From: Elioraea rosea
GTDB lineage: Bacteria; Pseudomonadota; Alphaproteobacteria; Acetobacterales; Acetobacteraceae
Direction of reading: 5' to 3'
NCBI RefSeq assembly: GCF_007644105.1
Contig: NZ_VFAC01000008.1
Span: 1-64,000 of the forward strand
Length of the DNA: 64,000 bases
Every line of letters begins with the position of its first letter. Position 1 is the stretch's first letter. Below the pieces are notes generated by a model. The model made no database searches, had not been told where the DNA came from, and was given only the letters and a program-made list of their open reading frames with translations. Shown piece after piece: positions 29,146-38,383 of the stretch. A program made the position numbers and the translations under genes.

Positions 29146-30333
29146 ATGCCGATCCAGCTTCCCCCCGGGCTTCCCGCCGCCGCCGCGCTGCGCGAGGAGG
29201 GCATCGCAGCTGAGGATGCCGGCACGGCCGCGCAAGGCTCGCTGCGCATCGCTCTCGTCAACCTCATGCCCGACAAGCCGACGACGGAGGTGCAGTTCGC
29301 CCGCCTTCTCGGCGCCGCACCCGGGACCGTTTCGCTCTCCCTCTTCGCCGCAGACGGCGGCGGCGCACGGCGCACCGCCGAGGCGCATCTCGCGCGCTTC
29401 TATACCCCCTTCACCCGGCTGCGCGCCGCCGCGGTCGACGGCATCATCATCACTGGCGCACCGCTCGAGACCATCGCCTTCGATGCCGTGCGCTGGTGGG
29501 GCGACCTCGCGTCCCTGTTCGACGATGCCGCCGCCGAACGCGTTCCGGTGCTCGCCGTGTGCTGGGCGGCGATGGCCGCTGCCTGGCACGGGCACGGCAT
29601 CGACAAGCAGGCACTGCCGCGCAAGGCGTTCGGGCTGTTCGCCCAGACGGTGCGTGACCGTGCCGCACCGCTGATGCAGGGCATCGGCCCGCGCTACGTC
29701 GTTCCGGTCTCGCGTCACGCCGCGCTGCGGCCGGAGGCGTTCGAGGGCGCCGAGGCCTGCGTGCTTGCATCCTCGCCCGCGGCAGGCGTCTCGATCGCAG
29801 ACAACGCAGCGAAGGGCGTGACCATGGTGCTCGACCATCTCGAGTATGACGGCGAGACGCTGATCGGCGAGTTCCTGCGTGACCGCGCAGCAGCCCTCCC
29901 TGTGCTCCCTCCCGCCGGCCTCACGCGCGAGGCACGGGCCGAGCTTCCCTGGCGGCCTGCGGGGCATCTCCTGATGCGGAACTGGCTCGGCCGCGTCACC
30001 TCCGCCGCGGCGCACCGCCGGCCGCAGGACATGATCGGCTGGCTGCTTGCCCCTGCGCGCGAACCAGCGGCGGCGGGCGAGCTCGTGCTCCGCATCGAAT
30101 CGGGAGCGGAGCCTCTTGGGGGCCTCATCGCGCTCGCAGAAGCGTGGGGCATTGGCCTCGCCGCCTTCGCGCGCCATCCCTCCGGCACGCTCCTGACGGT
30201 GACGCTCGCGGTCACGACGGCGCGCGAGGCGGCGGAGGAGCTTGCGGCGCGCACCCTAGGCCTTCCCGGCGTGCGCGAGGCCTACCTGCGCGGGCCCGGG
30301 CATGCCGGAATGGCATTCCGCGCCGCTGCATAG
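29146..30333 (+). CDS. metA: MetA-type homoserine O-acyltransferase with C-terminal ACT-like extension
   Basis: 395 residues; AAGGAGG precedes the ATG. Residues 1 to about 300 are a MetA (HTS) domain: LVNLMPDKPTTEVQFARLL, the nucleophile Cys139 in VCWAAMAAAW, and His231/Glu233 in DHLEYDGETLIGEFLRD. Glu108 in TGAPLE sits where succinyl-specific E. coli MetA has glycine; glutamate there is associated with acetyl-CoA use. The product is therefore predicted to be O-acetylhomoserine, which fits metY next door. The last 90-100 residues (from GELVLRIESGAEPLGG) have a beta-alpha-beta-beta-alpha-beta pattern like an ACT domain, possibly for feedback control. That is inference. Confidence 0.88.
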   Translation: MPIQLPPGLPAAAALREEGIAAEDAGTAAQGSLRIALVNLMPDKPTTEVQFARLLGAAPGTVSLSLFAADGGGARRTAEAHLARFYTPFTRLRAAAVDGIIITGAPLETIAFDAVRWWGDLASLFDDAAAERVPVLAVCWAAMAAAWHGHGIDKQALPRKAFGLFAQTVRDRAAPLMQGIGPRYVVPVSRHAALRPEAFEGAEACVLASSPAAGVSIADNAAKGVTMVLDHLEYDGETLIGEFLRDRAAALPVLPPAGLTREARAELPWRPAGHLLMRNWLGRVTSAAAHRRPQDMIGWLLAPAREPAAAGELVLRIESGAEPLGGLIALAEAWGIGLAAFARHPSGTLLTVTLAVTTAREAAEELAARTLGLPGVREAYLRGPGHAGMAFRAAA

Positions 30334-30339
30334 AGCAGC

Positions 30340-30381
30340 GCCCGACCTGATGGAACCGGCTTCGGTTCCATCAGGTCGGGC
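30340..30381. repeat. Perfect palindromic repeat element A
   Basis: A 19-nt arm (30340-30358, from GCCCGACCTGATGG) and its exact reverse complement (30363-30381) flank a 4-nt loop. A shorter outer pair GCAGC/GCTGC can extend it. It follows the metA stop by 6 bp and lies before the end of the converging regulator gene. Similar CCCGACCTGATGGAACC palindromes are recalled from intergenic spaces of other alphaproteobacteria. Confidence 0.75.
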
Positions 30382-30419
30382 CAAGCTGCGCCAATCATTT
30401 GGGGCTTGAGAGCACGACC

Positions 30420-30449
30420 TTCCGATCGATTGATTCCAATCGATCGGAA
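30420..30449. repeat. Perfect palindromic repeat element B
   Basis: TTCCGATCGATTG (30420-30432) and CAATCGATCGGAA (30437-30449) flank the loop ATTC, with GAGCA/TGCTC pairing further out. It sits 38 bp from element A and 7 bp before the converging stop codon at 30456. It is AT-richer than its surroundings, so it looks like an inserted REP-type unit. Confidence 0.75.
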
Positions 30450-30455
30450 CATGCT

Positions 30456-32030
30456 CTAGCGCTCCGGCACGCCGGCACGTCGAAGGCCTTCGGCGAAGCG
30501 GGCGATGAACGCCTCGTCGGCGCAAAAGAAGAAGTCGTCGCGCGCGCTGGCAATGGTGAAGCCGGGATGGCTGCGCGCAAGCTGCGCCACCGCCTCGCGC
30601 GCCTCCTCGCTCCGCCCGAGCAGCCCGAGCGTGGCGATGAGGTTGACGAGCGGGCGGTGGCTCGCGCTCGGATGCCTGAGCGCCATGCGCAGAAACTGCG
30701 CCGCCGCCTCGAGCTCGCCGAGCATGAGGTGCGCAGTGCCGCGCATCATATGGAACGTCCAGAGATGCGGGTCGCGCGGGCTGAGTTCCGCCGCCCGTTC
30801 CGACAGCGCGATGGATTCCTCGGCGCGGCCGCACCAGGTCAGGGTGAAGCCGAGGGCGAAATAGGCCTGCGCGAAGGAGGGGTTCAGCTCAATCGAGTGC
30901 TCGAGCGCGGCGATCGCCGGCTCGTACTGGCGATAGGCGGTCAGCGCGCGGCCCAGCACGCAGTGGCACATGCAGTCACGCTCGTCGAGCGCGACGGAGC
31001 GCTGCGCCGCGGCAAGTGCAAGGGCAAGCCGCTCCGGCCGCATCTCCGGCTCGCCGGCGAAGGCCTGCTGCAGGTTCACGTAGGACAGAGCCGCGTGCGC
31101 GCGGGCGAGCCCTGGCTCGATCTCTACGGCGCGACGGAAGCACGCCTCCGCTTCCGCAAATCCAGGCGCCGTGAACCCCCAGAGATGGAACAGCCCACGC
31201 TGGTAGCACTCCCACGCATCCAGGCTGCCAGGCGGCTTGCGCGCGGCGAGCTCGCGTTCGACGGCGGCGAGCTCGGGCTCGATCACGGCGGCGATGGCCT
31301 CGGCCATCTCGTCCTGGATGGCGAAGATGTCGTCCAGCCTGTGGTCGAAGCTCTCCGACCAGAGCTGGGTTCCAGTTTCCGCCGAAACGAGATCGGCGGT
31401 GATGCGCACCCTGTCGGCCCGCCTGCGCACCGCGCCTTGGACGAGGTAGCGCACGCCGAGCGCGCGCCCGATCTCCGCCGGCGGCAGGCCCTGGCCGCGG
31501 AACGGAAAGGTGCTGTGGCGGCTGAGCACGGTGAGCCAGCGATACCGCGCGAGCAGGCGGATGATGTCCTCTGTCAAGCCATAGGCGAAATATTCCGTAT
31601 CGGGTGCGCCACCCTCGTTGGCGAAGGGCAGGACGGCGAGCGAGGTTCGGCCCATCGGCGGGAGCGCCGCGCGCGGCGCCGCTTCGGGCGCCGGCCCCGG
31701 TGGCGCGTCGGCCTCGGCCTTCTCCTCCCCTACCTCGGCGACGAAGCGGAACCCCCGCTTGTGCACCGTGCGGATCAGCGCCTGCTCTTCGCCGCTGTCG
31801 CCCACTGCGCGGCGCGCGGCGTTGATCCGGCTCGAGAGCGCTGCCTCGGAGATCGCCCGCCCGCCCCAGATCGTATCGATCAGCTCGTCCTTGGAAACGA
31901 CACGGTCGCGGTTCCGGACGAGATGCGCGAGCAGGTCGAACACCTGCGGCTCGACATGCACAGGCTCGCCCGACCGGCGAAGCTCCTGCCTGTCGAGGTC
32001 GAGCTCGCACGACGCGAATCGAAGGCGCAT
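30456..32030 (-). CDS. Winged-helix transcriptional regulator with TolB-like and TPR domains
   Basis: 524 residues. Residues 1-95 form an OmpR/CadC-type DNA-binding domain (EPQVFDLLAHLVRNRDRVVSKDEL, then LIRTVHKRGFRFVAEVG). A Pro-rich linker leads to a TolB/FlgO-like segment (TSLAVLPFANEGG, GLTEDIIRLLARYRWLTVLSR), then TPR-like repeats to the end (SIELNPSFAQAYFALGFTLTWCGR). No transmembrane helix is seen, so it is probably a soluble regulator. The ATG at 32030 matches the domain start. Its target is unknown. Confidence 0.87.
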   Translation of the reverse strand: MRLRFASCELDLDRQELRRSGEPVHVEPQVFDLLAHLVRNRDRVVSKDELIDTIWGGRAISEAALSSRINAARRAVGDSGEEQALIRTVHKRGFRFVAEVGEEKAEADAPPGPAPEAAPRAALPPMGRTSLAVLPFANEGGAPDTEYFAYGLTEDIIRLLARYRWLTVLSRHSTFPFRGQGLPPAEIGRALGVRYLVQGAVRRRADRVRITADLVSAETGTQLWSESFDHRLDDIFAIQDEMAEAIAAVIEPELAAVERELAARKPPGSLDAWECYQRGLFHLWGFTAPGFAEAEACFRRAVEIEPGLARAHAALSYVNLQQAFAGEPEMRPERLALALAAAQRSVALDERDCMCHCVLGRALTAYRQYEPAIAALEHSIELNPSFAQAYFALGFTLTWCGRAEESIALSERAAELSPRDPHLWTFHMMRGTAHLMLGELEAAAQFLRMALRHPSASHRPLVNLIATLGLLGRSEEAREAVAQLARSHPGFTIASARDDFFFCADEAFIARFAEGLRRAGVPER

Positions 32031-32211
32031 CGAATGCCGTCCTCGCAGTTTCTTGCTTGGGCCAAAGGATACCACGGGCGGGGCGCTGGCAAGTTCTCAC
32101 GGAAATCTCCAGCGGTCGCGAAGCCCTCCTTCAAGCGGCGGCCGGCCACTGGCGGGAAAAAGGGAGCGCCGCGCCACTCCCGGCGCGAGCCGACGCATAG
32201 GAGGTTCCGCC

Positions 32212-32382
32212 ATGTTCGCCACCCGTCTCGCCGATACCGTCGCAGCGCGTCTTGCCCTCTGGCATGAGCGTTCGGTCGGCCGGCATGTCCTCTCGCTGCT
32301 CGAGCCGCGCCTGCTGCGCGACATCGGGCTCGATCGCGCGAGTGCAGCGCAGGAGGCGGCCAAGCCGTTCTGGCGGCCATGA
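32212..32382 (+). CDS. DUF1127 small protein
   Basis: 56 residues with the DUF1127 core: LALWHERSVGRHVLSLLEPRLLRDIGLDRASA and a terminal KPFWRP. Proteobacterial DUF1127 proteins are small, often stress- or phosphate-responsive, and bind RNA in some species. TAGGAGG precedes the ATG. The stop overlaps the following transporter start (ATGA), so both are likely co-translated, which is unusual for a DUF1127 gene. Confidence 0.88.
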   Translation: MFATRLADTVAARLALWHERSVGRHVLSLLEPRLLRDIGLDRASAAQEAAKPFWRP

Positions 32383-33344
32383 CCGCGCAGGCCTCGCCAG
32401 GCGTCGGCATCGCGGCCGCGCTCGCCGCAGCGCTGATCTGGGGCGGCACGCTCGCTGCGGTACGCGCAGGCGTGGCCGGCGCCTCGCCGCTCCCGCCCGT
32501 CGATCTCGCGCTTCTGCGCTTTGTTCCGCCGGCACTTCTCGCTCCGCTTCTGTTGCGTCGGGCAATGTTGCCGCCGCTTCTGCCGGGTCTCGCTCTGGTC
32601 ATCGGCGGCGGGGCACCATTCGTGCTGCTGGTCGCGCTTGGGATGGCGGCCTCGCCGGCCGCGGAAGCGGGCGTGCTTCTTCCCGGGTCATTCCCGCTCT
32701 GGGTCGCGCTTCTCGGCCGCGCGTGCGTGGGTGCGCCTGTCGGTGCGGCGCGATTCGGCGGCCTGGCTCTCGTCGCCGCCGCGCTCGGTAGCATCGCGCT
32801 TCCCTCTGCCGGCGGCGGCGCGCCGATCCTGCTCGGCGCCTCCGCACTCGCGGCGGGCTACACGCTTGCCCTGCGCCAGGCGCGCCTCGCCCCCCTCGCC
32901 GCCGTCGCCTTCGTCTCCTCCATCTCGGTTGCGCTGTTGCTTCCTGCCCTGCTCGCCCCTGGCATGAGCCACCTTGCCGAGGCGAGCGCGGGCACGATCG
33001 CCACCCAGCTGCTGCTGCAGGGCGTGCTCGCCGGGATAGCCGGGCCGGTGCTCTTCGCCACAGCGATCGCCCGGCTCGGCGCGGCGCGCGCAGCGGCCTT
33101 CGGCGGCCTCACGCCGGGCGCGGCGGCGCTGTTCGGCCTCGTGCTTCTCGGCGAGGTGCCGGACGCGCCCGTCGTCATCGCCCTCGCCCTCGCCGGGCTC
33201 GGCGTTGCCATTGCAAGCCTCGCGCGCGCGCCTCAGCCCCGCCCGCGCTCCGGCCGCATCGCCACGATGCCCGCTGCGATCACCACCGCCGCGCCGGTTA
33301 CCGTCGTCACCGAGAGGCTCTCGCCGAAAAGCGCGACGCCGTAG
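32379..33344 (+). CDS. EamA/DMT family transporter
   Basis: 321 residues, about ten hydrophobic helices in two EamA repeats (first LAAALIWGGTLAAVRAG, second beginning around ILLGASALAAGYTLALRQ). Probable exporter of a small metabolite. The last 35 or so residues, after the final helix (IALALAGLGVAIASLARAP), form a hydrophilic tail. Its coding DNA is the complement of the 3' end of the next gene, so the tail may be incidental read-through beyond an original stop. Confidence 0.85.
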   Translation: MTAQASPGVGIAAALAAALIWGGTLAAVRAGVAGASPLPPVDLALLRFVPPALLAPLLLRRAMLPPLLPGLALVIGGGAPFVLLVALGMAASPAAEAGVLLPGSFPLWVALLGRACVGAPVGAARFGGLALVAAALGSIALPSAGGGAPILLGASALAAGYTLALRQARLAPLAAVAFVSSISVALLLPALLAPGMSHLAEASAGTIATQLLLQGVLAGIAGPVLFATAIARLGAARAAAFGGLTPGAAALFGLVLLGEVPDAPVVIALALAGLGVAIASLARAPQPRPRSGRIATMPAAITTAAPVTVVTERLSPKSATP

Positions 33345-34120
33345 ACCGAGGCGAAGACCAGGTGGAGATAGGCCAGCGGCTGCAGCCTGCTCGCCTCTGC
33401 CGCCGCCAAGGCGCGGATGTAGAGGGAATGGCCGAGGGCCGAGATGAGGCAGAGCAGAAGCATCCAGCCCCAGTCGGCCGGAGGGGGCGGGTCCCATGCG
33501 AAGGGCACGACGAGGCTCAGCGCGGCGGCGCCGGCCACGCCGGTATAGAACAGGCTCGTCTCCGGCCTGTCATGCGCCGCGACACGGCGCGTCATCAGTG
33601 CATAGCCCGCGAACATGACGGCTGCGGCGAGCACGAGAAGCGCATCGGCGCTGACCGCTTCGGCTCCCGGACGCAGGATGAGGAGCGCGCCGCCGAGCCC
33701 GGCGAGGATCGCGAGCCAGCGGCGCAGCGTCACGCGTTCGCCGAGCGTCGGCCCCGACAGCGCGACGACGAGAAGCGGTGCTCCGGCGAACAGCGCATGG
33801 GTCGCGACAAGGCCGAGACGCGTGAACCCTTCGATGATCATCGCCACCTGGGCAGCCAGCAGCACGCCTCGGCCGACCTGGACGAACGGATGGCGCGTCC
33901 GCACGGTGCGCGCGAGCCCGCCCGGGCTGCGCGCACCGATCGCGAGGACGAAGAGCACGAAGGCCCAGTAGCGGATCGTCAGAATGGTCAGCACGCTGGC
34001 CTGCTCGGCCAGGTGGCGGGCGAGCGCGTCCTGCGTGGCGAATAGCGCCATCGCCGCCGCCATGTTGGCGAAGCCGCGCCGTGGGTCGGCCGATGCGCCG
34101 TGCAGCGGTGACGACGTCAC
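33233..34120 (-). CDS. EamA/DMT family transporter
   Basis: About 295 residues and ten helices. The first helix, GFANMAAAMALFATQDALARHLA, requires a start upstream of it. The GTG at 34120 lies 14 bp after the preceding gene's stop; an ATG at 34165 would overlap that gene by 32 bp. Ends with the EamA feature SVYGVALFGESLSVTTVTGAAVVIAAGIVAM. Probably co-transcribed with the beta-propeller gene and under the divergent TetR regulator. It overlaps the converging DMT gene by 112 bp. Confidence 0.83.
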   Translation of the reverse strand: MTSSPLHGASADPRRGFANMAAAMALFATQDALARHLAEQASVLTILTIRYWAFVLFVLAIGARSPGGLARTVRTRHPFVQVGRGVLLAAQVAMIIEGFTRLGLVATHALFAGAPLLVVALSGPTLGERVTLRRWLAILAGLGGALLILRPGAEAVSADALLVLAAAVMFAGYALMTRRVAAHDRPETSLFYTGVAGAAALSLVVPFAWDPPPPADWGWMLLLCLISALGHSLYIRALAAAEASRLQPLAYLHLVFASVYGVALFGESLSVTTVTGAAVVIAAGIVAMRPERGRG

Positions 34121-34133
34121 GGCGCGGCGTGCA

Positions 34134-35492
34134 TCAGCGCACGAGAACCATCGAATGGGCGCCACGCGTCACCGGCACCGCGTGGGCCGTCTTGACGAGC
34201 TCGATCCGCGCGGGATCGATCGGATCGCGGGCGACGCGCCAGAAATCGACCGATCCGCCCGCGCGGCGATCGTCGAAATGATCGTAGGTGACGACGGCAA
34301 GGAATCGGCTCGAGGCATCGAAGGCGGCCGCCTCGGGCAGGATGCCGTCATACGCGAAATCGCCGACGCGGCTGAGCGCCCCCGTCTCCGGGTCGAGCCT
34401 CAGCAGAGTGATCGAGGAGAAGAAGGTCTGTCGCGCATCGTCGTAGGGGAGGTAGCTGCGCTCGAGATTGGTCGTGGCGACGAGCGTGCCGTCGGGGCTG
34501 ATCGCGATACCCTCGGGGCTGACGCCGGTCACGGCGCGGGAGACGAGAGCATGGCGGGGGTTGCCATCCGCCGCCGTTCCCGCTGCGAGGCGAACGCTGA
34601 CGACACTGCCGCGCGGCGCTTCGTTCCACGTCCCCTGCACATCCGGGCCCCAGTAGAGCGCATTGGCAATGGCGTGGCGACCATCGGGCGTGAAGCGCAC
34701 CATGTAGGGCGCCTTCTCGATCTGCACGACATTGCCGTGGGCCTCGAGCGAGAGGATGCGTCCGGCACCCGCGATGCGCACGAAGGAGAGTTCGCCCCGC
34801 GTCTCGTTGACCAGCGCCAGCATCGGCTCGCTCGGATGGAACTCCGCATGGATCAGCCGTTCGCCCTCCCGCCAGCGCGGCACCGCTGGCGCCGTCGGCT
34901 CGCCGAGCCGGCCGTCGCGGAACGGGTAGAGAAGAAGCGGCGTGCGCGCGCCGTCGCCTCCCGGGTTCACCGCGATCGCGACGAGCGACCCGTCACCGCT
35001 GATCGAGACCGCGTCCGGGCGTTCCGGTCCGGCTACACGCTGCACGATGCGCGGGGCGGACGGATCGGCGAGGTCGATCACCGTCAGGGTGCGCCCGTGG
35101 CGCAGGTCACGGAACGTGTGGTCCTCGCGCCCGTCATCCGGCCGAGGGGTGAACGTCTCGACGACGATCGCGAAGCGGCCATCGGGCGAAACCGCGAGCG
35201 CGACAGGCGGGCCGGCGACGGAGTTGCTCGCCTCGACGGCATGCGCCCGCAGATCCCGCGCATGCGGGCCGAGAGGAATGACGCTGAGCGTGTCGCGACC
35301 CTCGCGAGGACCGAGCCTGCCATCGACATAGGCCGAGGCGACCATGTCTGCGTCGGAAAGAGCGAGCAGGGCGCGGCCCTGGAACGCGAGCGGTGCGGCG
35401 CCATCGTGCCCGAGGGCCGGCGGTGCCGGCCAGGCGAGCCAAGTGCACAGGGCGAGCCCGAGGGCACGCCCGGAGAGGGGGGATGTCGTCAT
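34134..35492 (-). CDS. Periplasmic beta-propeller protein (YncE/lactonase-like)
   Basis: 452 residues. Signal peptide of about 28 residues ([21 protein letters not shown]). The mature part consists of repeated blades with the PDG(R/T) turn: [27 protein letters not shown] and [14 protein letters not shown]. This is typical of seven-bladed YncE/lactonase-type propellers. There is no assigned catalytic residue; binding or scaffolding is as likely as lactonase activity. GGGAG lies 7 bp before the ATG. A 14-bp palindrome separates it from the divergent tetR. Confidence 0.78.
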   Translation of the reverse strand: MTTSPLSGRALGLALCTWLAWPAPPALGHDGAAPLAFQGRALLALSDADMVASAYVDGRLGPREGRDTLSVIPLGPHARDLRAHAVEASNSVAGPPVALAVSPDGRFAIVVETFTPRPDDGREDHTFRDLRHGRTLTVIDLADPSAPRIVQRVAGPERPDAVSISGDGSLVAIAVNPGGDGARTPLLLYPFRDGRLGEPTAPAVPRWREGERLIHAEFHPSEPMLALVNETRGELSFVRIAGAGRILSLEAHGNVVQIEKAPYMVRFTPDGRHAIANALYWGPDVQGTWNEAPRGSVVSVRLAAGTAADGNPRHALVSRAVTGVSPEGIAISPDGTLVATTNLERSYLPYDDARQTFFSSITLLRLDPETGALSRVGDFAYDGILPEAAAFDASSRFLAVVTYDHFDDRRAGGSVDFWRVARDPIDPARIELVKTAHAVPVTRGAHSMVLVR

Positions 35493-35508
35493 CGGATGCT
35501 CCCATATA

Positions 35509-35522
35509 GAGTGCGTGCACTC
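35509..35522. promoter_or_regulatory. Palindromic operator candidate between beta-propeller and tetR genes
   Basis: GAGTGC-GT-GCACTC is a perfect inverted repeat in the 91-bp divergent intergenic region, directly beside TATAT (35504-35508). Location and symmetry fit a TetR-family operator controlling both directions. Confidence 0.55.
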
Positions 35523-35583
35523 ACTAAGGGAACGAGCGCATGTTTTACAAGCTAAGTCGCTTCACTTTTTTTGTGGGGCGCGA

Positions 35584-36237
35584 ATGACGTCACGGCCGGC
35601 CCGGGCCCCTGGCGGGCTCGCCGCCTACCAGGCTCGCGTGGTGGCTGAAAAGCGGCGCGCGATCCTCGATGCCGCCGCCGCGGCCTTCCTCCAGTCAGGC
35701 TATGACGGCACGACCCTAGAGGCCGTCGCGCGCCGGGCCGGGGTCTCTACCGGCACGCTGTTCAAGCGCTTCCCGACGAAGGCGGCGCTGTTCGAGGCGA
35801 TCATGGAGCGGATCTGGGAGGCGGGGCCCGACGCGCCGGCTTCGCCGTTGGCCTCGACCCTCCCGGTGCGCGAGGCCCTGCGGGGCATAGGGCGCGACTA
35901 TGCGCGGCTGCTGCGCGCGCCTGGGGTCGAGGGGCTGTTCCGCGTGATCGTCGCGGAGGTCAATCGCTTTCCCGAACTCGGTCGCGCCCTCTACGAACGC
36001 GGCAAGAAGCCCTATCTCGATCGCCTCCACGTCCAGCTCCAGGCCGCCGCGGCCGATGGCGCCGTATCGATCGCGGACATCCCGCTGGCTGCACGGCAGC
36101 TTCTCGGCATGATCAATGACCTGATCTTCTGGCCGCGCCTGCTCGTGAAGGATCTCCCGGTGACGGACGAGGATGTCGCGCGCGTCGTCGACGAGGCGGT
36201 GGAGACGTTCCTTGCTCGATACGGACGTTCAGCCTGA
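35584..36237 (+). CDS. TetR/AcrR family transcriptional regulator
   Basis: 217 residues from the ATG at 35584. N-terminal helix-turn-helix: [39 protein letters not shown] with [10 protein letters not shown] after it. The C-terminal ligand domain resembles the AefR-like group ([22 protein letters not shown]). A longer frame upstream would run into the divergent promoter region. Probably represses the beta-propeller/DMT exporter operon. Its end overlaps the converging SelA-like gene by 9 bp. Confidence 0.92.
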   Translation: MTSRPARAPGGLAAYQARVVAEKRRAILDAAAAAFLQSGYDGTTLEAVARRAGVSTGTLFKRFPTKAALFEAIMERIWEAGPDAPASPLASTLPVREALRGIGRDYARLLRAPGVEGLFRVIVAEVNRFPELGRALYERGKKPYLDRLHVQLQAAAADGAVSIADIPLAARQLLGMINDLIFWPRLLVKDLPVTDEDVARVVDEAVETFLARYGRSA

Positions 36238-37413
36238 GGCGCAGGCCGCGCGGATCGCTGCCGCGAGCGTCGTATCGTCCTCCGGCTGAAGCGACTGGGG
36301 ATCGACCAGGAGCACGCCTTCCGCCACGCGCCGCTCGCCGACATGCACCGGCGGGTCCTGCGAGAGAAGGGCCGCGACGGCTGAGGCCGCACGCGTCGGA
36401 GGCTCGAGCGCAACCACGAGAACCGGCGCGCGCCCGCTGTGCGAGAGCGTGGCGCGCACCGAGTTCAGGCCGTCGAGCCGCGCGGCGATCGCGCGAAGCC
36501 GTGCCTCGAGCGCGGCCGTCTCCGCCGCCTCGTCGGCCGAGGCGAAGCGTTCGAGCGCGACGAGCAGGCCGATGATCTCCTCCTTGCCCGCCTTGAAGCC
36601 GCGGCCGATGCCGTGCGGCGGCGCCGCTCCCTTGATGATCGGCCGAAGCAGCGGCGGCGGCGTCCAGGCCTCGGCGCGGATGTCCATGTCGAGCTGCTGC
36701 GCGAGCGCCGAGCCCACGAGGTCGGCCCGGCCCGCGAGGATGCCGGAGGCCTGCGGACCGCCGATCGCCTTGCCGCCGGAGAAGCACACCAGATCGGCCC
36801 CCATCGCGACGAGGCGGCGGAGGTTCTCGCGCGGCGGAAGCTGCGCTGCCGCGTCGACGATGACCGGCAGGCCGCGCGCCCGGCAATGCGCGGCGATCGC
36901 GGGCAGGGAGGCGATCGTCTCCGGCGTTGCGGTGAAGGCGAAGGCCGCCGTGCGCGGCGTGATCGCGGCGTCGATCTCCCACGGCTCGAGCCCACGTACG
37001 CCCGCCCCCGTGCCGCGATCGTTGTGCCCGAGATCGACCAGCCTTGCACCGGCGGCGGCGAGCGCGTGCGAATACATCGTCCGATGCGTGCGCGGCAGCA
37101 GGATCTCGTTCGGGAACGCGTCGGCGAAGGGCAGCGCCGCCATGCGCGCGAAATCGTCGCCGGCGAGGCAGGCGGCAGCGGCGAGAGTGAGCGCGGCCGC
37201 CGCGCCGGTGGTGACCATTGCCGCCTCGCTTCCGAGCGTCGCGGCGATGCGGTCGCTCGCCACCTGCTGAAGCGAGGCGATGTCGAGCGAGAGCCCGGCG
37301 GCCTCCGCCATCGCCGAGGCGACCTCCGGCGCCATCGGACGGCCGCCGAGGCGCGTGAGCGTACCGGCCGCGTTGATGCGGCGGGTGAGGCCGAAGCGCG
37401 CGAGAACGCTCAT
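36229..37413 (-). CDS. SelA-like PLP-dependent enzyme
   Basis: 394 residues, fold-type I PLP enzyme of the SelA/DgaE group. Lys215 in [15 protein letters not shown] is the Schiff-base lysine, Asp187 ([11 protein letters not shown]) contacts the PLP ring nitrogen, and [12 protein letters not shown] starts the protein as in the family. No selB, selD or tRNA-Sec is in the window. It is coupled (4-bp overlap) to a peptide-type transporter ATPase, so a catabolic lyase acting on the imported compound is more likely than selenocysteine synthesis. Confidence 0.85.
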   Translation of the reverse strand: MSVLARFGLTRRINAAGTLTRLGGRPMAPEVASAMAEAAGLSLDIASLQQVASDRIAATLGSEAAMVTTGAAAALTLAAAACLAGDDFARMAALPFADAFPNEILLPRTHRTMYSHALAAAGARLVDLGHNDRGTGAGVRGLEPWEIDAAITPRTAAFAFTATPETIASLPAIAAHCRARGLPVIVDAAAQLPPRENLRRLVAMGADLVCFSGGKAIGGPQASGILAGRADLVGSALAQQLDMDIRAEAWTPPPLLRPIIKGAAPPHGIGRGFKAGKEEIIGLLVALERFASADEAAETAALEARLRAIAARLDGLNSVRATLSHSGRAPVLVVALEPPTRAASAVAALLSQDPPVHVGERRVAEGVLLVDPQSLQPEDDTTLAAAIRAACASG

Positions 37414-38383
37414 GCCGGCTGGTCGAGCAGGTGGCAGGCCGCACGGCGGCCGGGCGCGATCTCCTTCAGCAGCGGAACCTCTTCGCGGCAACGGCCGAAC
37501 ACGAAGGGGCAGCGCGTGTGGAAGCGGCAGCCGGGGGGCGGGTTCAGCGGGCTCGGCACGTCGCCCTCGATCACGAGCTTCTCCCGTCTGGCCCGCGGGT
37601 CTGGCACAGGCGCGGCAGCGATCAGCGCTTTCGTGTAGGGATGCGCGGGCTCGGCGAGGACATCGTCCTTCGGCCCGATCTCGACGATGTGGCCGAGATA
37701 CATCACCGCGATTCGGTGGCCGATATGTTCCACGACCGCAAGATCATGGCTGACGAATAGGAAGGCGAGGCCGAACTCCTCCTGCAGGTCCATCAGCAGG
37801 TTCAGCACCTGCGCCTGCACCGACACGTCGAGCGCCGAGACCGGCTCGTCGGCGACGATCAGCTCGGGCCGGAGCGCGAGCGCGCGGGCGATGCCGATCC
37901 GCTGGCGCTGGCCGCCCGAGAACTCGAACGGATAGCGGCCGGCCGCCTCGGGGCGGAGGCCCACCTTGGCGAGGATGGCGCCAACGCGCTCGTTCCGCTC
38001 TGCGGTGCCCAGGTTCTCGAAGTTCTCGAGCGGCTCTCCGACGATCTGTCCGACGCGAAGCCGTGGGTTCAGCGAGGCGTAGGGGTCCTGGAACACCATC
38101 TGGACCTTGCGCCGATAGGGCGCCATCTCGCTTTCCGATAGCGTGGTGATGTCGGTTCCGCCGAGGCGGATCGCGCCCGATGTCGGCTCCGTCAGGCGCA
38201 GCACGAGCCGCGCGACGGTGGACTTGCCGCAGCCCGATTCGCCGACGAGGCAGAGCGTCTCGCCCGGTGCGATGTCGAAATCGACGCCGTCGACCGCGCG
38301 CACCCAGGCGACCGCGCGGCGGAGGATGCCCCGCTCGACCGGGAAGTGCTTGGTGAGCCCCTCGACGGAAAGAACCGGCGCCG

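Noticed and set aside
36229-37413. True selenocysteine synthase (SelA)
   Set aside because: No selB, selD or tRNA-Sec in the window, and the gene is embedded in an importer operon; annotated only as SelA-like.
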